Positions 45,750 to 54,937 are shown, numbered from the stretch's first letter. The stretch is 64,000 nucleotides of DNA from Burkholderiaceae bacterium (GCA_016710525.1 JADJVQ010000006.1:1-64000); one strand, 5' to 3'. A program made the numbers and translations. The notes: a model not told the origin generated them from the sequence alone.

Positions 45750-47579
45750 GTGAGCTATGTCGCCCCGCTGAAAGACATGATGTTCGTGCTCAACGAACTC
45801 GCCGGCCTGCCCGAAGTGAGCCGGCTGCCAGGCTGCGAGGACGCCACGGCCGAAACGGTGGAGGCGGTGCTTCAGGAAAATGCCAATTTCGTGCAGGGGG
45901 TGATCGATCCCCTGAACTGGTCCGGCGACTGCCAGCCGTCGTCGCTCAAAGACGGCGTGGTCACGACCAGCGCGGGCTTCAAGGAGGCCTTTCACCAGTT
46001 CGGCCAGGGCGGCTGGCAGGGCGTGCAGCATCCCGTCGCCTTCGGCGGCCAGGGCCTGCCCAAGCTGGTGTCCACGCCGTGCATCGAAATGCTCAACTCG
46101 GCCAACTTGTCCTTCGCGTTGTGTCCGCTGCTGACCGATGGCGCCATCGAGGCGCTGATGACCGCCGGCACCGATGCGCAGCGCGAGCTGTACCTGCCGC
46201 GCCTGGTGTCGGGCGAGTGGACCGGCACCATGAACCTGACCGAGCCGCAGGCCGGCTCGGATCTCTCCCTGGTGCGCTCCAAGGCGGTCCGCCAGCCCGA
46301 CGGCACCTTCCGCGTGTTCGGCCAGAAGATCTTCATCACCTTCGGCGAGCACGACATGGCACAGAACATCGTGCACCTCGTGCTGGCCCGCACGCCCGAG
46401 GCGCCTGAAGGCATCAAGGGCATCTCGCTGTTCATCGTGCCCAAGTTCATGGTCGGCCCCGACGGGTCGCTGGGCGAGCGCAACGACGTCTGGTGCCAGT
46501 CCCTCGAGCACAAGCTGGGCATCAAGGCCAGCCCCACCGCCGTCCTGATCTATGGCGACGGCAAGTTCCAGGCGGCCTCGTCGCCGGGCACCGCGCCGCA
46601 GCCGGGCGCCGTCGGCTACCTGGTCGGCGAAGAAAACCGCGGCCTCGAGTACATGTTCATCATGATGAACTCGGCGCGTTTTTCGGTCGGCATGCAGGGC
46701 GTCGCGATTGCCGAGCGCGCCTACCAGAAGGCCGTGGCCTTTGCCCGCGACCGGGTGCAGAGCCGCGACGTGGCGGGGTCTTCGGGCCCGGTGGCCATCA
46801 TCCAGCATCCCGATGTCCGGCGCATGCTGATGACGATGCGCGCACTCACCGAAGGTGCGCGCGCGCTGGCCTACGTGGCGGCTGCCGCCAGCGATGCCGG
46901 CCACCACCATGCGGACCCGCAGGTGCGCCGCGAGAACATGGCCTTCTACGAATTCATGGTGCCCATCGTCAAGGGCTGGTCGACCGAGATGTCCCTCGAC
47001 GTGGCCTCGCTGGGCGTGCAGGTGCACGGCGGCATGGGCTTCATCGAAGAGACCGGCGCGGCCCAGTACTACCGCGATGCCCGCATCCTCACCATCTACG
47101 AGGGCACCACCGCGATCCAGGCCAACGACCTGATCGGACGCAAGACCGCGCGCGACGGCGGTACGGTGGCCCGCGCCATCCTGCGTCAGGTTCGCCAGAC
47201 CGAAGAGCAGCTCCAGGCGGCCGGCGGGCCCGATCTGACGGCCATCCGCAGCGCGCTGGTCATCGCGACGGCTGCGCTGGACGAAGTGATCGGTTTCGTG
47301 GTGGCTGGCGCCAAGACGGACGTTCGCGCTGTCTATGCCGGCAGCGTTCCCTACCTCAAGCTGGCCGGCATCGTGCTGTGCGGCTGGCAGATGGCACGTG
47401 CCGCGCTCGTCGCAACCCAACGCGTGGCCGAGGGCGGGGCCGACGACGGTTTCCTGAAGAGCAAGATTGCCACGGCGCGCTTCTATGCCGATCACGTGCT
47501 GAGCCAGGCGCCGGGCCTGGCCCGTTCGATCGTCGCGGGTGCCGACGGCGTCCTCGCGCTGGCTGAAGCCCAGTTCTGA
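45750..47579 (+). CDS. Large acyl-CoA dehydrogenase (C-terminal extended type)
   Basis: 609-residue acyl-CoA dehydrogenase of the long type with an extra C-terminal domain. GTG 45750 gives the family start MSYVAPLKDMMFVLNELAGL. The FAD domain has MNLTEPQAGSDLSLVRSKA and GQKIFITFGEHDM; the C-terminal part of the core has QVHGGMGFIEETGAAQYYRDARILTIYEGTTAIQANDLIGRK, which carries the catalytic glutamate. Such proteins usually accept medium to long acyl-CoAs. It follows etfBA and very likely uses that ETF. Confidence 0.95.
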   Translation: MSYVAPLKDMMFVLNELAGLPEVSRLPGCEDATAETVEAVLQENANFVQGVIDPLNWSGDCQPSSLKDGVVTTSAGFKEAFHQFGQGGWQGVQHPVAFGGQGLPKLVSTPCIEMLNSANLSFALCPLLTDGAIEALMTAGTDAQRELYLPRLVSGEWTGTMNLTEPQAGSDLSLVRSKAVRQPDGTFRVFGQKIFITFGEHDMAQNIVHLVLARTPEAPEGIKGISLFIVPKFMVGPDGSLGERNDVWCQSLEHKLGIKASPTAVLIYGDGKFQAASSPGTAPQPGAVGYLVGEENRGLEYMFIMMNSARFSVGMQGVAIAERAYQKAVAFARDRVQSRDVAGSSGPVAIIQHPDVRRMLMTMRALTEGARALAYVAAAASDAGHHHADPQVRRENMAFYEFMVPIVKGWSTEMSLDVASLGVQVHGGMGFIEETGAAQYYRDARILTIYEGTTAIQANDLIGRKTARDGGTVARAILRQVRQTEEQLQAAGGPDLTAIRSALVIATAALDEVIGFVVAGAKTDVRAVYAGSVPYLKLAGIVLCGWQMARAALVATQRVAEGGADDGFLKSKIATARFYADHVLSQAPGLARSIVAGADGVLALAEAQF

Positions 47580-47617
47580 GTGCGGGCGCCCGTTGCGGCG
47601 CCATTGAGCCGAGCTTA

Positions 47618-47637
47618 TACTGTATATCGAAACAGTA
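47618..47637. promoter_or_regulatory. LexA (SOS) box
   Basis: TACTGTATATCGAAACAGTA matches the classical SOS box: CTG, ten bases, CAG, with TATAT in the left half and symmetrical TA and TA outside. It ends 16 bp before the radical SAM start codon, where bound LexA would block transcription. Confidence 0.75.
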
Positions 47638-47653
47638 ATGGGCGAGGTGAACC

Positions 47654-48793
47654 ATGGCCGATGCGGCACTGAACGGACATCCCGTCTTCTTGAAGGGCCG
47701 TGCGGCCGTGAGCAATCCCGAGGGACGATTCGCGCGCGAGCGCCGCGAAGCCACCGATGACGGCTGGGGCGGCGAGCCGGAAGAGGCCGCTGCGCCGCCC
47801 ACCACCGTCACCATCGAGCACGCCCGCAGCATCATCAGCCGCAATCAGTCGCCGGATGTTTTTTTCGATCAGTCGATCAATCCGTATCGCGGCTGCGAGC
47901 ACGGCTGCATCTACTGCTATGCGCGGCCCAACCACGCCTACGTGGGCCTGTCGCCCGGCCAGGACTTCGAGACCCGCCTGTTCGCCAAGCCGGACGCCGC
48001 GGGCCTGCTCAGGCGCGAATTGGCCGATCCGTCGTATCGCTGCTCGACCATCGTGCTGGGCACCGCCACCGATGCGTATCAACCGATCGAACGCGACATG
48101 GTCATCACGCGCGCGCTGATCGAAACCCTGTCGGCATGCGAACACCCGTTGTCGATCATCACGAAGTCGTCTCTGGTCGAGCGCGACATCGACCTGCTCG
48201 CCCCGATGGCGCGCAAGAACCTCGCCGCGGTGTACGTCACCGTCACTACACTGGACGGCGATCTCGCGCGGCGCTGGGAGCCGCGCGCCGCCGCTCCCTG
48301 GCGCAGGCTCGAGACGATCCGGCGCCTGGCAGAGGCCGGCGTGCCCGTGGGCGTGATGGTGGCGCCCATCGTGCCGTTCCTGAACGAACCCGAGATCGAA
48401 GCGGTGCTCGAGCAGGCCAGGGCGGCCGGAGCGCGCAGCGCGCACTACACGGTGCTGCGCCTGCCGCACGAGCTTCGCGAGGTTTTCTGCGACTGGCTGA
48501 GCGCGCATTTTCCCGATCGGGCCGCGCGCGTCCTGGCCCGGCTGGGCGACCTGCGCGCGTCGGCGCCGGGCGCGGCCAGGAGCCGGCGGCTCAACGATTC
48601 GCGCTTTCATCACCGGATGCGCGGCGAGGGCCACTGGGCCGATCTGGTCAAGATGCGCTTCGAACTGGCCTGCCGAAAGCACGGCCTCGTGCGCGATCGG
48701 CCAGGCCTGGACTGCGCTCGATTCGTCCCGCCCGCCCGAGATGGACAACTCGACTTGTTCGGGACCGCCGCCGGCCAGCCCGGCCCGCGATAG
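47654..48793 (+). CDS. PA0069-family radical SAM protein (SplB-like)
   Basis: 379-residue radical S-adenosylmethionine protein. The iron-sulfur motif CxxxCxYC is in GCEHGCIYCYARPNHAY near residue 80, preceded by DVFFDQSINPYRG. The rest (LGTATDAYQPIER, ITKSSLVERDIDLLAPMA, RFHHRMRGEGHWADLV) matches the PA0069/Rv2578c-like group, distant relatives of spore photoproduct lyase. The SOS box directly upstream suggests induction by DNA damage and a repair-related role; I recall PA0069 of Pseudomonas aeruginosa being listed among LexA targets. The enzyme's substrate is not known to me. Confidence 0.9.
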   Translation: MADAALNGHPVFLKGRAAVSNPEGRFARERREATDDGWGGEPEEAAAPPTTVTIEHARSIISRNQSPDVFFDQSINPYRGCEHGCIYCYARPNHAYVGLSPGQDFETRLFAKPDAAGLLRRELADPSYRCSTIVLGTATDAYQPIERDMVITRALIETLSACEHPLSIITKSSLVERDIDLLAPMARKNLAAVYVTVTTLDGDLARRWEPRAAAPWRRLETIRRLAEAGVPVGVMVAPIVPFLNEPEIEAVLEQARAAGARSAHYTVLRLPHELREVFCDWLSAHFPDRAARVLARLGDLRASAPGAARSRRLNDSRFHHRMRGEGHWADLVKMRFELACRKHGLVRDRPGLDCARFVPPARDGQLDLFGTAAGQPGPR

Positions 48794-48991
48794 CGCATCG
48801 GCGCCGCTGGCTCTGCCTGGTGTGCTTGTCAGACGTGCTGCGCAAGGACCTGGCAGACGGGAGCACGCCGACAGCGGCGGGAATGCACCGCTCGTGCCGC
48901 GCTGCGAACCGCCGCGCGGACAAACGCACAGGCACACCCGTGGAATTCGGCAAGAATGGCGGATGATCCAGCTTGGCCAGGAGGAAAACGC

Positions 48992-49555
48992 ATGAAGAGC
49001 GGATTGCTTCGCGGGGTGCATCTCGGTCTGCCCGGCGTGCTGCGATGTTGTGTCGCCGCGGTGAGCCTTTCGCTGGCTGCCGCTGCCCCCGCCAGCCAGC
49101 CGGGCTCCTCGGCCGGACACGGGGCGGGTGTTGCGCCGGCCGGGACGCGGATCTATCAGTCGATCGATCGCGACGGCAACGCCACGTTCGCCGACCACGC
49201 CCAGCCGGGCGCGCAAAGCCTGAGCGTGCGTACCTACGAATTCACCGCCGACGGCGGAGCAAGGGATCTGGCGCGCGCGGAGCGCGAGTACTGGCGCTCC
49301 CGCGATGAGGCCTTCGCGCAGCGTCAGCAGGCCCGCGAGCAGGCGCTCGCCGCCGAACGCGCGGCGGCCCGGGCATCACCTCCGGCCGGACAGAGCTGGG
49401 CCGATCAGAGGCTCCGGTTTCATTCCCGGCGCGGATCGGGTCTGGTATTCCAGCACCCGTTGGCGGTGCGATCGGCACCCTACAGCGGGTCGCCAGGGGC
49501 AGCCTCGCGAAGCCCGGCGGCCTTCATCGGCAGCGGGTTCTCCACCGCACGTTGA
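48992..49555 (+). CDS. DUF4124-like secreted protein
   Basis: 187-residue exported protein from ATG 48992, behind an AGGAGGA site. After a signal peptide (hydrophobic VLRCCVAAVSLSLAAAAPAS) comes RIYQSIDRDGNATFADHAQPGAQSLSVRTYEF, a short beta-hairpin domain of the DUF4124 kind. A charged helical stretch and a low-complexity tail follow. The function of the family is unknown. The rpsP promoter begins inside or just after its stop. The 198 bp before it hold no other clear feature. Confidence 0.75.
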   Translation: MKSGLLRGVHLGLPGVLRCCVAAVSLSLAAAAPASQPGSSAGHGAGVAPAGTRIYQSIDRDGNATFADHAQPGAQSLSVRTYEFTADGGARDLARAEREYWRSRDEAFAQRQQAREQALAAERAAARASPPAGQSWADQRLRFHSRRGSGLVFQHPLAVRSAPYSGSPGAASRSPAAFIGSGFSTAR

Positions 49556-49581
49556 TATCGGCGCTCGAAGCGGGTTACAAT
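49552..49581 (+). promoter_or_regulatory. Promoter of the rpsP operon
   Basis: TTGATA (49552-49557) and TACAAT (49576-49581) are 18 bp apart, overlapping the stop of the preceding gene. The start point near 49588 leaves a leader of about 70 nt before rpsP. Confidence 0.65.
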
Positions 49582-49659
49582 CTACGGTTTCCCTGCTGGC
49601 GCATTGCCCGCAGGGTCGTATTTCATCCATTTGCGGGCCTAGGCCCGACAGGGGTCAGC

Positions 49660-49920
49660 ATGGTTGTCATCCGCCTTGCACGTGGCGGCGCGAAAAAGCG
49701 TCCTTTTTACAATATCGTGGCGGCGAGCAAGCAGAACCGTCGCGACGGCCGCTTCATCGAGCGCGTGGGTTACTACAACCCGATCGCCGCCGAGGGCGAA
49801 GCCGGTCTGAAGGTCGCTCTCGACCGCATCACCTACTGGGAAGGCCATGGCGCCCAGGTGTCGCCGGCCGTCGCCCGGCTCGTGCGCCAGTTCGCCGCCA
49901 AGGTTCAGGCCACGGCCTGA
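49660..49920 (+). CDS. rpsP: 30S ribosomal protein S16
   Basis: 86-residue ribosomal protein from ATG 49660. MVVIRLARGGAKKRPFYNIVAASKQNRRDGRFIERVGYYNP is unmistakable. It leads the conserved rpsP-rimM-trmD-rplS operon. The start is fixed by homology; the longer frame reads through the leader. Confidence 0.97.
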   Translation: MVVIRLARGGAKKRPFYNIVAASKQNRRDGRFIERVGYYNPIAAEGEAGLKVALDRITYWEGHGAQVSPAVARLVRQFAAKVQATA

Positions 49921-50009
49921 GCCGGCCCCGCTCGGGGGCGGCTGACGCGCGAACCGCGTCTCCCGATCCCGCGAGGCCAGCCCGCAAACCGATCCGCCAC
50001 CGCGACGCC

Positions 50010-50702
50010 ATGCGCCCCGCGCGCCGTCCGATCGGGCAGGGCGTCAAGCTGCGCGGCGCTATCGGCGCCGCCACCAGTTCCGCGAACGCCGATTCGCCCG
50101 ATCCGGCACCTGCTGCGACGAGCGATCCCCCGCAGCAGCCCCAGGAAGCCCCGGCAATACCTGGCGATCTTGTCACGGTCGGACGCATCGTCGATTCCTA
50201 TGGCGTGCGCGGCTGGGTCAAGGTCGAGTCCTATAACCAGGCGCAGGATTCCGTCCTGGGCCGGGTCCGGTGCTGGTGGGTGCGCCCTTCGTCGGCTGCC
50301 AGAGGTCCGTCTCTGATCGCCCGAACGGTCACGCCCTCGGCCTGCGAGATCGAACGTGTGCGCAGTCATGGCGGCATCCTGGTGGCCAAGCCGCGGACCA
50401 GCCACGACCGTGACACCGCCATTGCCCTCAAGGGTTACGAGGTGCTGGCCAGCCGCAGCGATTTCCCCGCCGGCGACGAGGGCGAGTATTACTGGGGTGA
50501 TCTGATCGGCTGCCAGGTCGAAAACCCCGCCGGCCAGGCCCTGGGCCGGGTGTTCGCGGTCGAGGATTACGGCGCTCACCCCATTCTTCGCCTCGAAGTC
50601 GAAGGCGGCCCGGAGCGCATGATTCCCTTCATCGGCGTCTATATTCTCGACGTCGACCTGCCCGCGCAGCGAATCCTGGCCGACTGGTCGCCGGACTACT
50701 GA
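50010..50702 (+). CDS. rimM: 16S rRNA processing protein RimM
   Basis: Ribosome maturation factor for the 30S head, 230 residues from ATG 50010. The RimM domain begins VTVGRIVDSYGVRGWVKVESY near residue 53, and the PRC-barrel part has GEYYWGDLIGCQVENPAGQALG and RMIPFIGVYILDVD. An N-terminal Pro/Ala-rich extension of about 50 residues precedes the domain, more than in E. coli. An internal start near the domain is possible, but no suitable ATG lies there. It stands between rpsP and trmD. Confidence 0.94.
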   Translation: MRPARRPIGQGVKLRGAIGAATSSANADSPDPAPAATSDPPQQPQEAPAIPGDLVTVGRIVDSYGVRGWVKVESYNQAQDSVLGRVRCWWVRPSSAARGPSLIARTVTPSACEIERVRSHGGILVAKPRTSHDRDTAIALKGYEVLASRSDFPAGDEGEYYWGDLIGCQVENPAGQALGRVFAVEDYGAHPILRLEVEGGPERMIPFIGVYILDVDLPAQRILADWSPDY

Positions 50703-50736
50703 CCGGTGTCCCCATCGGTTCGCGGAAGCCTGCGCC

Positions 50737-51504
50737 ATGCGTTTTGACGTCGTCACCATCTTTCCGGCGATGTTCGATGCGGTGTCCGAATGGGGCATCT
50801 CCTCGCGCGCGCTGCAGCGCGGCCTGTGGCAGTTGCACCGCTGGAATCCCCGCGACTACGCCCGCGATGCCTACCGCAGCATCGACGACCGTCCGTATGG
50901 CGGCGGACAGGGCATGGTCATGCTGCCCGAGACCCTTGCCGACACCCTGCAGGCCATCGCTGCCGCCCAGGGCGAGCCCCGGGCGCCCGTCATCCACCTG
51001 ACGCCGCGGGGGCGGCCGCTGGACCAGGCGCATGCCCGGCATTTGTCGGGGCTGCCCGCCCTCACGCTGCTGGCGAGCCGCTACGAGGCGGTCGACCAGC
51101 GGCTGCTCGATCGGCATGTCGACGACGAGATCTCGATCGGCGATTTCATCGTGTCGGGTGGCGAACTGCCGGCGATGCTGCTGATCGATGCGCTGGTCCG
51201 GCTGCTGCCCGGAGCCCTGAACGACCCTCGCTCGGCGCTCGAAGAATCCTTCAGCACCGGCCTGCTCGAGGGGCCGCAATACACCCGTCCCGAGGTGTTC
51301 GAAGGGGCACCGGTCCCGCCGGTGCTGCTGTCCGGGCATCACGCCCGTATCGCACGATGGCGCCGCGACCAGTCCTTGCGGGTGACCCGCGATCGTCGGC
51401 CCGATCTCATCGCACGTGCACGCAGTGAAGGGCGGCTGGACGCAGCCGACGAGCGCGCCTTGTCGGCCATGGCGAGCGAGACAAACACGCACAAAACCGG
51501 TTAG
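50737..51504 (+). CDS. trmD: tRNA (guanine-N1)-methyltransferase
   Basis: 255-residue SPOUT-fold enzyme that methylates G37 of tRNAs. It starts MRFDVVTIFPAMFDAVSEWGI, with RPYGGGQGMVMLPE and the knot region DDEISIGDFIVSGGELPAMLLIDALVRLLPGAL. The loop usually written GRYEG in E. coli reads ASRYEAVDQR here, so two glycines are replaced. Otherwise the fold and catalytic Asp region look normal. It is third in the rpsP operon; its stop TAG forms part of a TAGAAT that could be a -10 for rplS. Confidence 0.95.
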   Translation: MRFDVVTIFPAMFDAVSEWGISSRALQRGLWQLHRWNPRDYARDAYRSIDDRPYGGGQGMVMLPETLADTLQAIAAAQGEPRAPVIHLTPRGRPLDQAHARHLSGLPALTLLASRYEAVDQRLLDRHVDDEISIGDFIVSGGELPAMLLIDALVRLLPGALNDPRSALEESFSTGLLEGPQYTRPEVFEGAPVPPVLLSGHHARIARWRRDQSLRVTRDRRPDLIARARSEGRLDAADERALSAMASETNTHKTG

Positions 51505-51688
51505 AATCTCGGGTTCTCTGATGGGTGGGCTGCTCCTGGCGGCACGCCCCTGAGGAGAACCCCATCCTCTGACCGGCAAGGACCGCATGGTGCGGTCCAG
51601 GCGAACAAGATTGCGCATCGCGCAGCAGGCCCCTTTCTGCTGCCGACGCCAGACAAAGCGCCCGGCTCACGATGGCTCAGGAGCTCAC

Positions 51689-52069
51689 ATGGATATCATC
51701 CAGCAACTCGAAAACGAAGAGATTGCCCGTCTGGGCAAGACGATTCCCTCGTTCGCCCCCGGCGACACGGTCATCGTCAGCGTCAGTGTGGTCGAGGGTA
51801 CGCGCAAACGTGTCCAGGCTTACGAAGGCGTCGTCATCGCCAAGCGCAATCGCGGGCTGAATTCGGCCTTCATCGTGCGCAAGATCTCGTCCGGCGAGGG
51901 TGTCGAACGCACCTTCCAGCTTTATTCGCCGCTGATCGCCTCGATCGAGGTCAAGCGCCGCGGCGACGTGCGCCGCGCCAAGCTGTATTACCTGCGCAAT
52001 CGCTCGGGCAAGTCGGCGCGGATCAAAGAAAAGCTGCCCGGAAAATCGGCTGCCCACAAGGCAGCCTGA
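51689..52069 (+). CDS. rplS: 50S ribosomal protein L19
   Basis: 126-residue ribosomal protein: MDIIQQLENEEIARLGKTIPSFAPGDTVIVSVSVVEGTRKRVQAYEGVVIAKRNRGLNSAFIVRKISSGEGVERTFQLYSP is diagnostic. Start chosen by homology and an AGGAG site 6-7 bases before the ATG. It closes the operon, with a longer than usual 184-bp gap after trmD that may contain an extra promoter. Confidence 0.97.
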   Translation: MDIIQQLENEEIARLGKTIPSFAPGDTVIVSVSVVEGTRKRVQAYEGVVIAKRNRGLNSAFIVRKISSGEGVERTFQLYSPLIASIEVKRRGDVRRAKLYYLRNRSGKSARIKEKLPGKSAAHKAA

Positions 52070-52299
52070 TCGGCTGATGCAAACAGCCGCAGGTCGCGAG
52101 TTCGAGGTCCGGTCTCTGGCGGGATCCTCAGGGTCCTGCCGGTCGGTCCACCGCATCGCGACGGGGGACGGCCTTGCGTCCGGTCCCACGCCCAGGCCAG
52201 CGGCCGCCTGAGCGCCGGCGCCGCCCGGCCGAACCGATCGTCGGTGCCGTGCCCAGTAACGGGCCTGCTTCGTCAGAACGCACACTGCGGCTGACGTCG

Positions 52300-53019
52300 A
52301 TGGCCGATCCCGGCAAGGCGGGTGTTGCGCCGCCGCCCGTCTCTCCCTGGGCCAAGCTAGACCCGCGCGACGTTCCGATCACCCACCGCTATGCCGACCT
52401 GCCGCCGGTGCCTGCCGAGCGGCTGGTTCCCGCGTGGATCCGCCAGCGGGTCGCGGCGCCGCCGTTGTGGCTGCCCGAGCTCGAGGGGGACCGTTCCCGC
52501 ATCGGCACGGCCGCCATAAGGCCGGCCGCCGTGCTTGTCCCCATCGTCGAACGGCACGACGGACCCACTGTCCTGCTGACCCAGCGTCCGACCCACATGC
52601 GCGAGCATGCGGGGCAGGTCGCTTTTCCGGGCGGCCGCAGCGACGCGATCGACACCTCGCCGGTCGACACCGCTCTGCGCGAGGCCTGGGAAGAGATCGG
52701 GCTGATGCGCGAGCGCATCGACGTGATCGGTCAGATGCCGTCCTACCTCACCGGCACCGGCTACGAAGTCACGCCGGTGCTCGCGCTGATCAATCCGGAC
52801 TTCGAATTGAACTTGCACTCGGGCGAAGTGGCCGAGGCATTCGAGGTGCCGCTGCACTTCCTGATGAACCCGCGCCATCACGAGCGCCGCCATCTCGTGC
52901 AGCCCGGCATCGAGCGTCAGTTCCTGGCGATGCCGTACAGTTCAGGGGGACGGGAGTTCTTCATCTGGGGAGCGACCGCAGCGATGCTGCGCAATCTGTA
53001 CCGCCTGCTGATGGCCTAG
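52300..53019 (+). CDS. CoA pyrophosphatase-like Nudix hydrolase
   Basis: Nudix protein of about 239 residues from ATG 52300 (a start at 52174 would add 42 residues of little character). LLTQRPTHMREHAGQVAFPGGRSDAID leads into the Nudix box ending ALREAWEEIGL, the pattern of the NudL/UPF0035 group acting on CoA. The RQFLAMPYSSGGREFFIWGATAAML ending fits as well. It lies between rplS and the CbiB-like gene; similar pairs occur across Burkholderiales. Confidence 0.85.
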   Translation: MADPGKAGVAPPPVSPWAKLDPRDVPITHRYADLPPVPAERLVPAWIRQRVAAPPLWLPELEGDRSRIGTAAIRPAAVLVPIVERHDGPTVLLTQRPTHMREHAGQVAFPGGRSDAIDTSPVDTALREAWEEIGLMRERIDVIGQMPSYLTGTGYEVTPVLALINPDFELNLHSGEVAEAFEVPLHFLMNPRHHERRHLVQPGIERQFLAMPYSSGGREFFIWGATAAMLRNLYRLLMA

Positions 53020-53109
53020 GGCAACACGATGGACGAGCCAGTGTGACCGCCGGGATCGAATCATGACCAAGCTTGGCGCCCGTCCGGGCGTGTCGGGGCG
53101 ATAGCGGCG

Positions 53110-54045
53110 ATGGGGTTCGTTGCCCTCGTGTTTGCGCTGCTGATCGAGCAGGGCCGCCCGTTGCCCGAGCGCAACTGGATCCACCACACGATCGCCAACG
53201 CCGCCGATGCGCTGATGCGCGCCACCAATGCCGGCGAACGCCAGAACGGCGTGTTCGGCTGGGTGATCCTGATCGGCGGACTGTGCGGTTCGCTGGTGCT
53301 GGCGCAATGGCTGGCCGAACAACTTCATCCGGTCGCGGTGTTCTGCCTGCATGTGGCGGTGCTGTACTTCACCGTCGGGTTTCGGCAGTTCAGCCATGCG
53401 TTCACCGAGGTGCAGCTGGCCTTGGCCGCCGCCGACCTGCCGGGCGCGCGCCGGATCCTGGCCGAATGGATCCATCGCGACGCCGCGCAGGGACAATTCG
53501 CCGATGCGAGCGTCGCCGAGGTCTGCCGCGCGGCCATCGCCCATGCGCTGCTCGCCTCGCATCGCCACGTCTTCGGCCCGCTGATCTGGTACGTGGCGTT
53601 TCCGGGTGTGGCGGGCCCCGTGCTTTACCGGGTCGCCGATATGCTGGCCCGCCATTGGGGCGGTGGCGACGAGGCCTACGGCTGGTGCGCGCGCACGGTG
53701 TTCCGGTGGCTCGACTGGCTGCCATTGCGGATGACCGCGGTCGGATTCGCGGTCGTCGGCAATTTCGAAGATGCGGTCTACGCGTGGCGGGGCGCGGTGG
53801 CGGCCGGGACCGGCGACGACGCGCGCGCGCTGCTGCTGGCCAGCGGCGGCGGCGCCCTTGGCTTGCGCATCGCCGACCCGGCGCTGGAAGCGCGCTGGGC
53901 ATCCCACGAGCAGGGGTACGAACCTGCGGGCACCGAGCCGGGACCCGAAGGGCTGCGCAGCGCGGTCGGCCTGGTCTGGCGATCGGTGGTGTTGTGGATC
54001 GCGCTGTTTGCGATGCTCAGCGCCGCCAACTGGCTGGGGCGTTGA
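53110..54045 (+). CDS. CobD/CbiB-family membrane protein
   Basis: 311-residue integral membrane protein related to CobD/CbiB and AmpE. It begins MGFVALVFALLIEQGRPLPE and has membrane segments around VILIGGLCGSLVLA, HVAVLYFTVGFRQF and VVLWIALFAMLS, with the family stretch LIWYVAFPGVAGPVLYRVADML. CbiB joins aminopropanol phosphate to the corrin ring, but this version is not in a cobalamin gene cluster and may have another role. Its 3' end overlaps rsgA (opposite strand) by 29 bp. Confidence 0.8.
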   Translation: MGFVALVFALLIEQGRPLPERNWIHHTIANAADALMRATNAGERQNGVFGWVILIGGLCGSLVLAQWLAEQLHPVAVFCLHVAVLYFTVGFRQFSHAFTEVQLALAAADLPGARRILAEWIHRDAAQGQFADASVAEVCRAAIAHALLASHRHVFGPLIWYVAFPGVAGPVLYRVADMLARHWGGGDEAYGWCARTVFRWLDWLPLRMTAVGFAVVGNFEDAVYAWRGAVAAGTGDDARALLLASGGGALGLRIADPALEARWASHEQGYEPAGTEPGPEGLRSAVGLVWRSVVLWIALFAMLSAANWLGR

Positions 54046-54925
54046 CCCGCGTCTCTTCGTGCAGCTTGAGCAGCAGCGAATAGCGGCGCTCGTCGATCCG
54101 GCCGTCTTTCACCGCGGCACGGATCGCGCACCCGGGTTCCTCGCGATGGGTGCAGCTGTGAAAGCGGCACTGGCCCAGCAGGGCCTGGCACTCGGGCATC
54201 GCATGCAGCCGCTGTGATTCCGACAAATGCTCCAGGCCGAAGGTCTGGAAGCCGGGCGAATCGATGATCCGGCCCGACAGCGGCGCCGGCAGATCGAAGA
54301 GGCGGGTGAAGGTGGTCGTGTGGCGGCCCGCATCGAGCGCGGTGGAGATTTCCTGGGTGCGCAATCCGGCGTTCGGGATCAGGCAGTTGACCAGTGTCGA
54401 CTTGCCCATGCCGGACTGCCCCAGCAGCAGGGTCGTGCGTCCGGCCAGCCAGGGGGCGAGCCGCGCAACCGTGCCTTGCGGATCGGTCTTCGCGCTGCAC
54501 TCGAAGACCTCGTAGCCCAGCGATTTGTACAGCACGATCCGCGGTTCGATCGCCGCGCGCTGTGCGCCGAGGTCGCTCTTGTTGACAAGCAGCGCGACGG
54601 TGACGTTCTGGGTGCTCGCCTCGATCATCACCCGCGACAGCAGGTCGTCCGAAAAGGGCGGCGAGGGGGCGATCACGACCGCGGCCTGATCGATGTTGGC
54701 GGCTTGCGACTTGGCCTTCCAGGCGTCGCTGCGCTGGATCAGGTTGCGCCTTGGCTGCACCTTCTCGATCACGGCCTGGCCGGAGCCCAGCTCGCCGATA
54801 CTGACCCGGTCGCCGACGGTGATGTCGGACTTGCGTCCGCGCATGACCGCGATCAAGGAACGACCGTCATCGGTGAGCACCAGCAGTCGATGACCGTGGC
54901 GGGCCTCGACGGTCGCGTCGATCAT
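54017..54925 (-). CDS. rsgA: Ribosome small subunit GTPase RsgA
   Basis: 302-residue circularly permuted GTPase acting in late 30S assembly. An N-terminal OB domain (VEARHGHRLLVLTDDGRSLIAVMRGR) precedes the permuted G-domain: G4 LVNKSDLG near residue 115 comes before G1 LLGQSGMGKSTLVN near residue 169 and G3 IIDSPGFQTFGL. The C-terminal zinc site is CRFHSCTHREEPGC. It is 12 bp after the pterin dehydratase gene on the same strand. Confidence 0.96.
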   Translation of the reverse strand: MIDATVEARHGHRLLVLTDDGRSLIAVMRGRKSDITVGDRVSIGELGSGQAVIEKVQPRRNLIQRSDAWKAKSQAANIDQAAVVIAPSPPFSDDLLSRVMIEASTQNVTVALLVNKSDLGAQRAAIEPRIVLYKSLGYEVFECSAKTDPQGTVARLAPWLAGRTTLLLGQSGMGKSTLVNCLIPNAGLRTQEISTALDAGRHTTTFTRLFDLPAPLSGRIIDSPGFQTFGLEHLSESQRLHAMPECQALLGQCRFHSCTHREEPGCAIRAAVKDGRIDERRYSLLLKLHEETRVNAPASWRR

Positions 54926-54937
54926 CGGGTCATCGCG

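Noticed and set aside
51505..51688. Riboswitch or ribosomal-protein leader before rplS
   Set aside because: Some self-complementarity (TGGGTGGGC, GGATGGGG-like parts) but no known leader motif was recognised.
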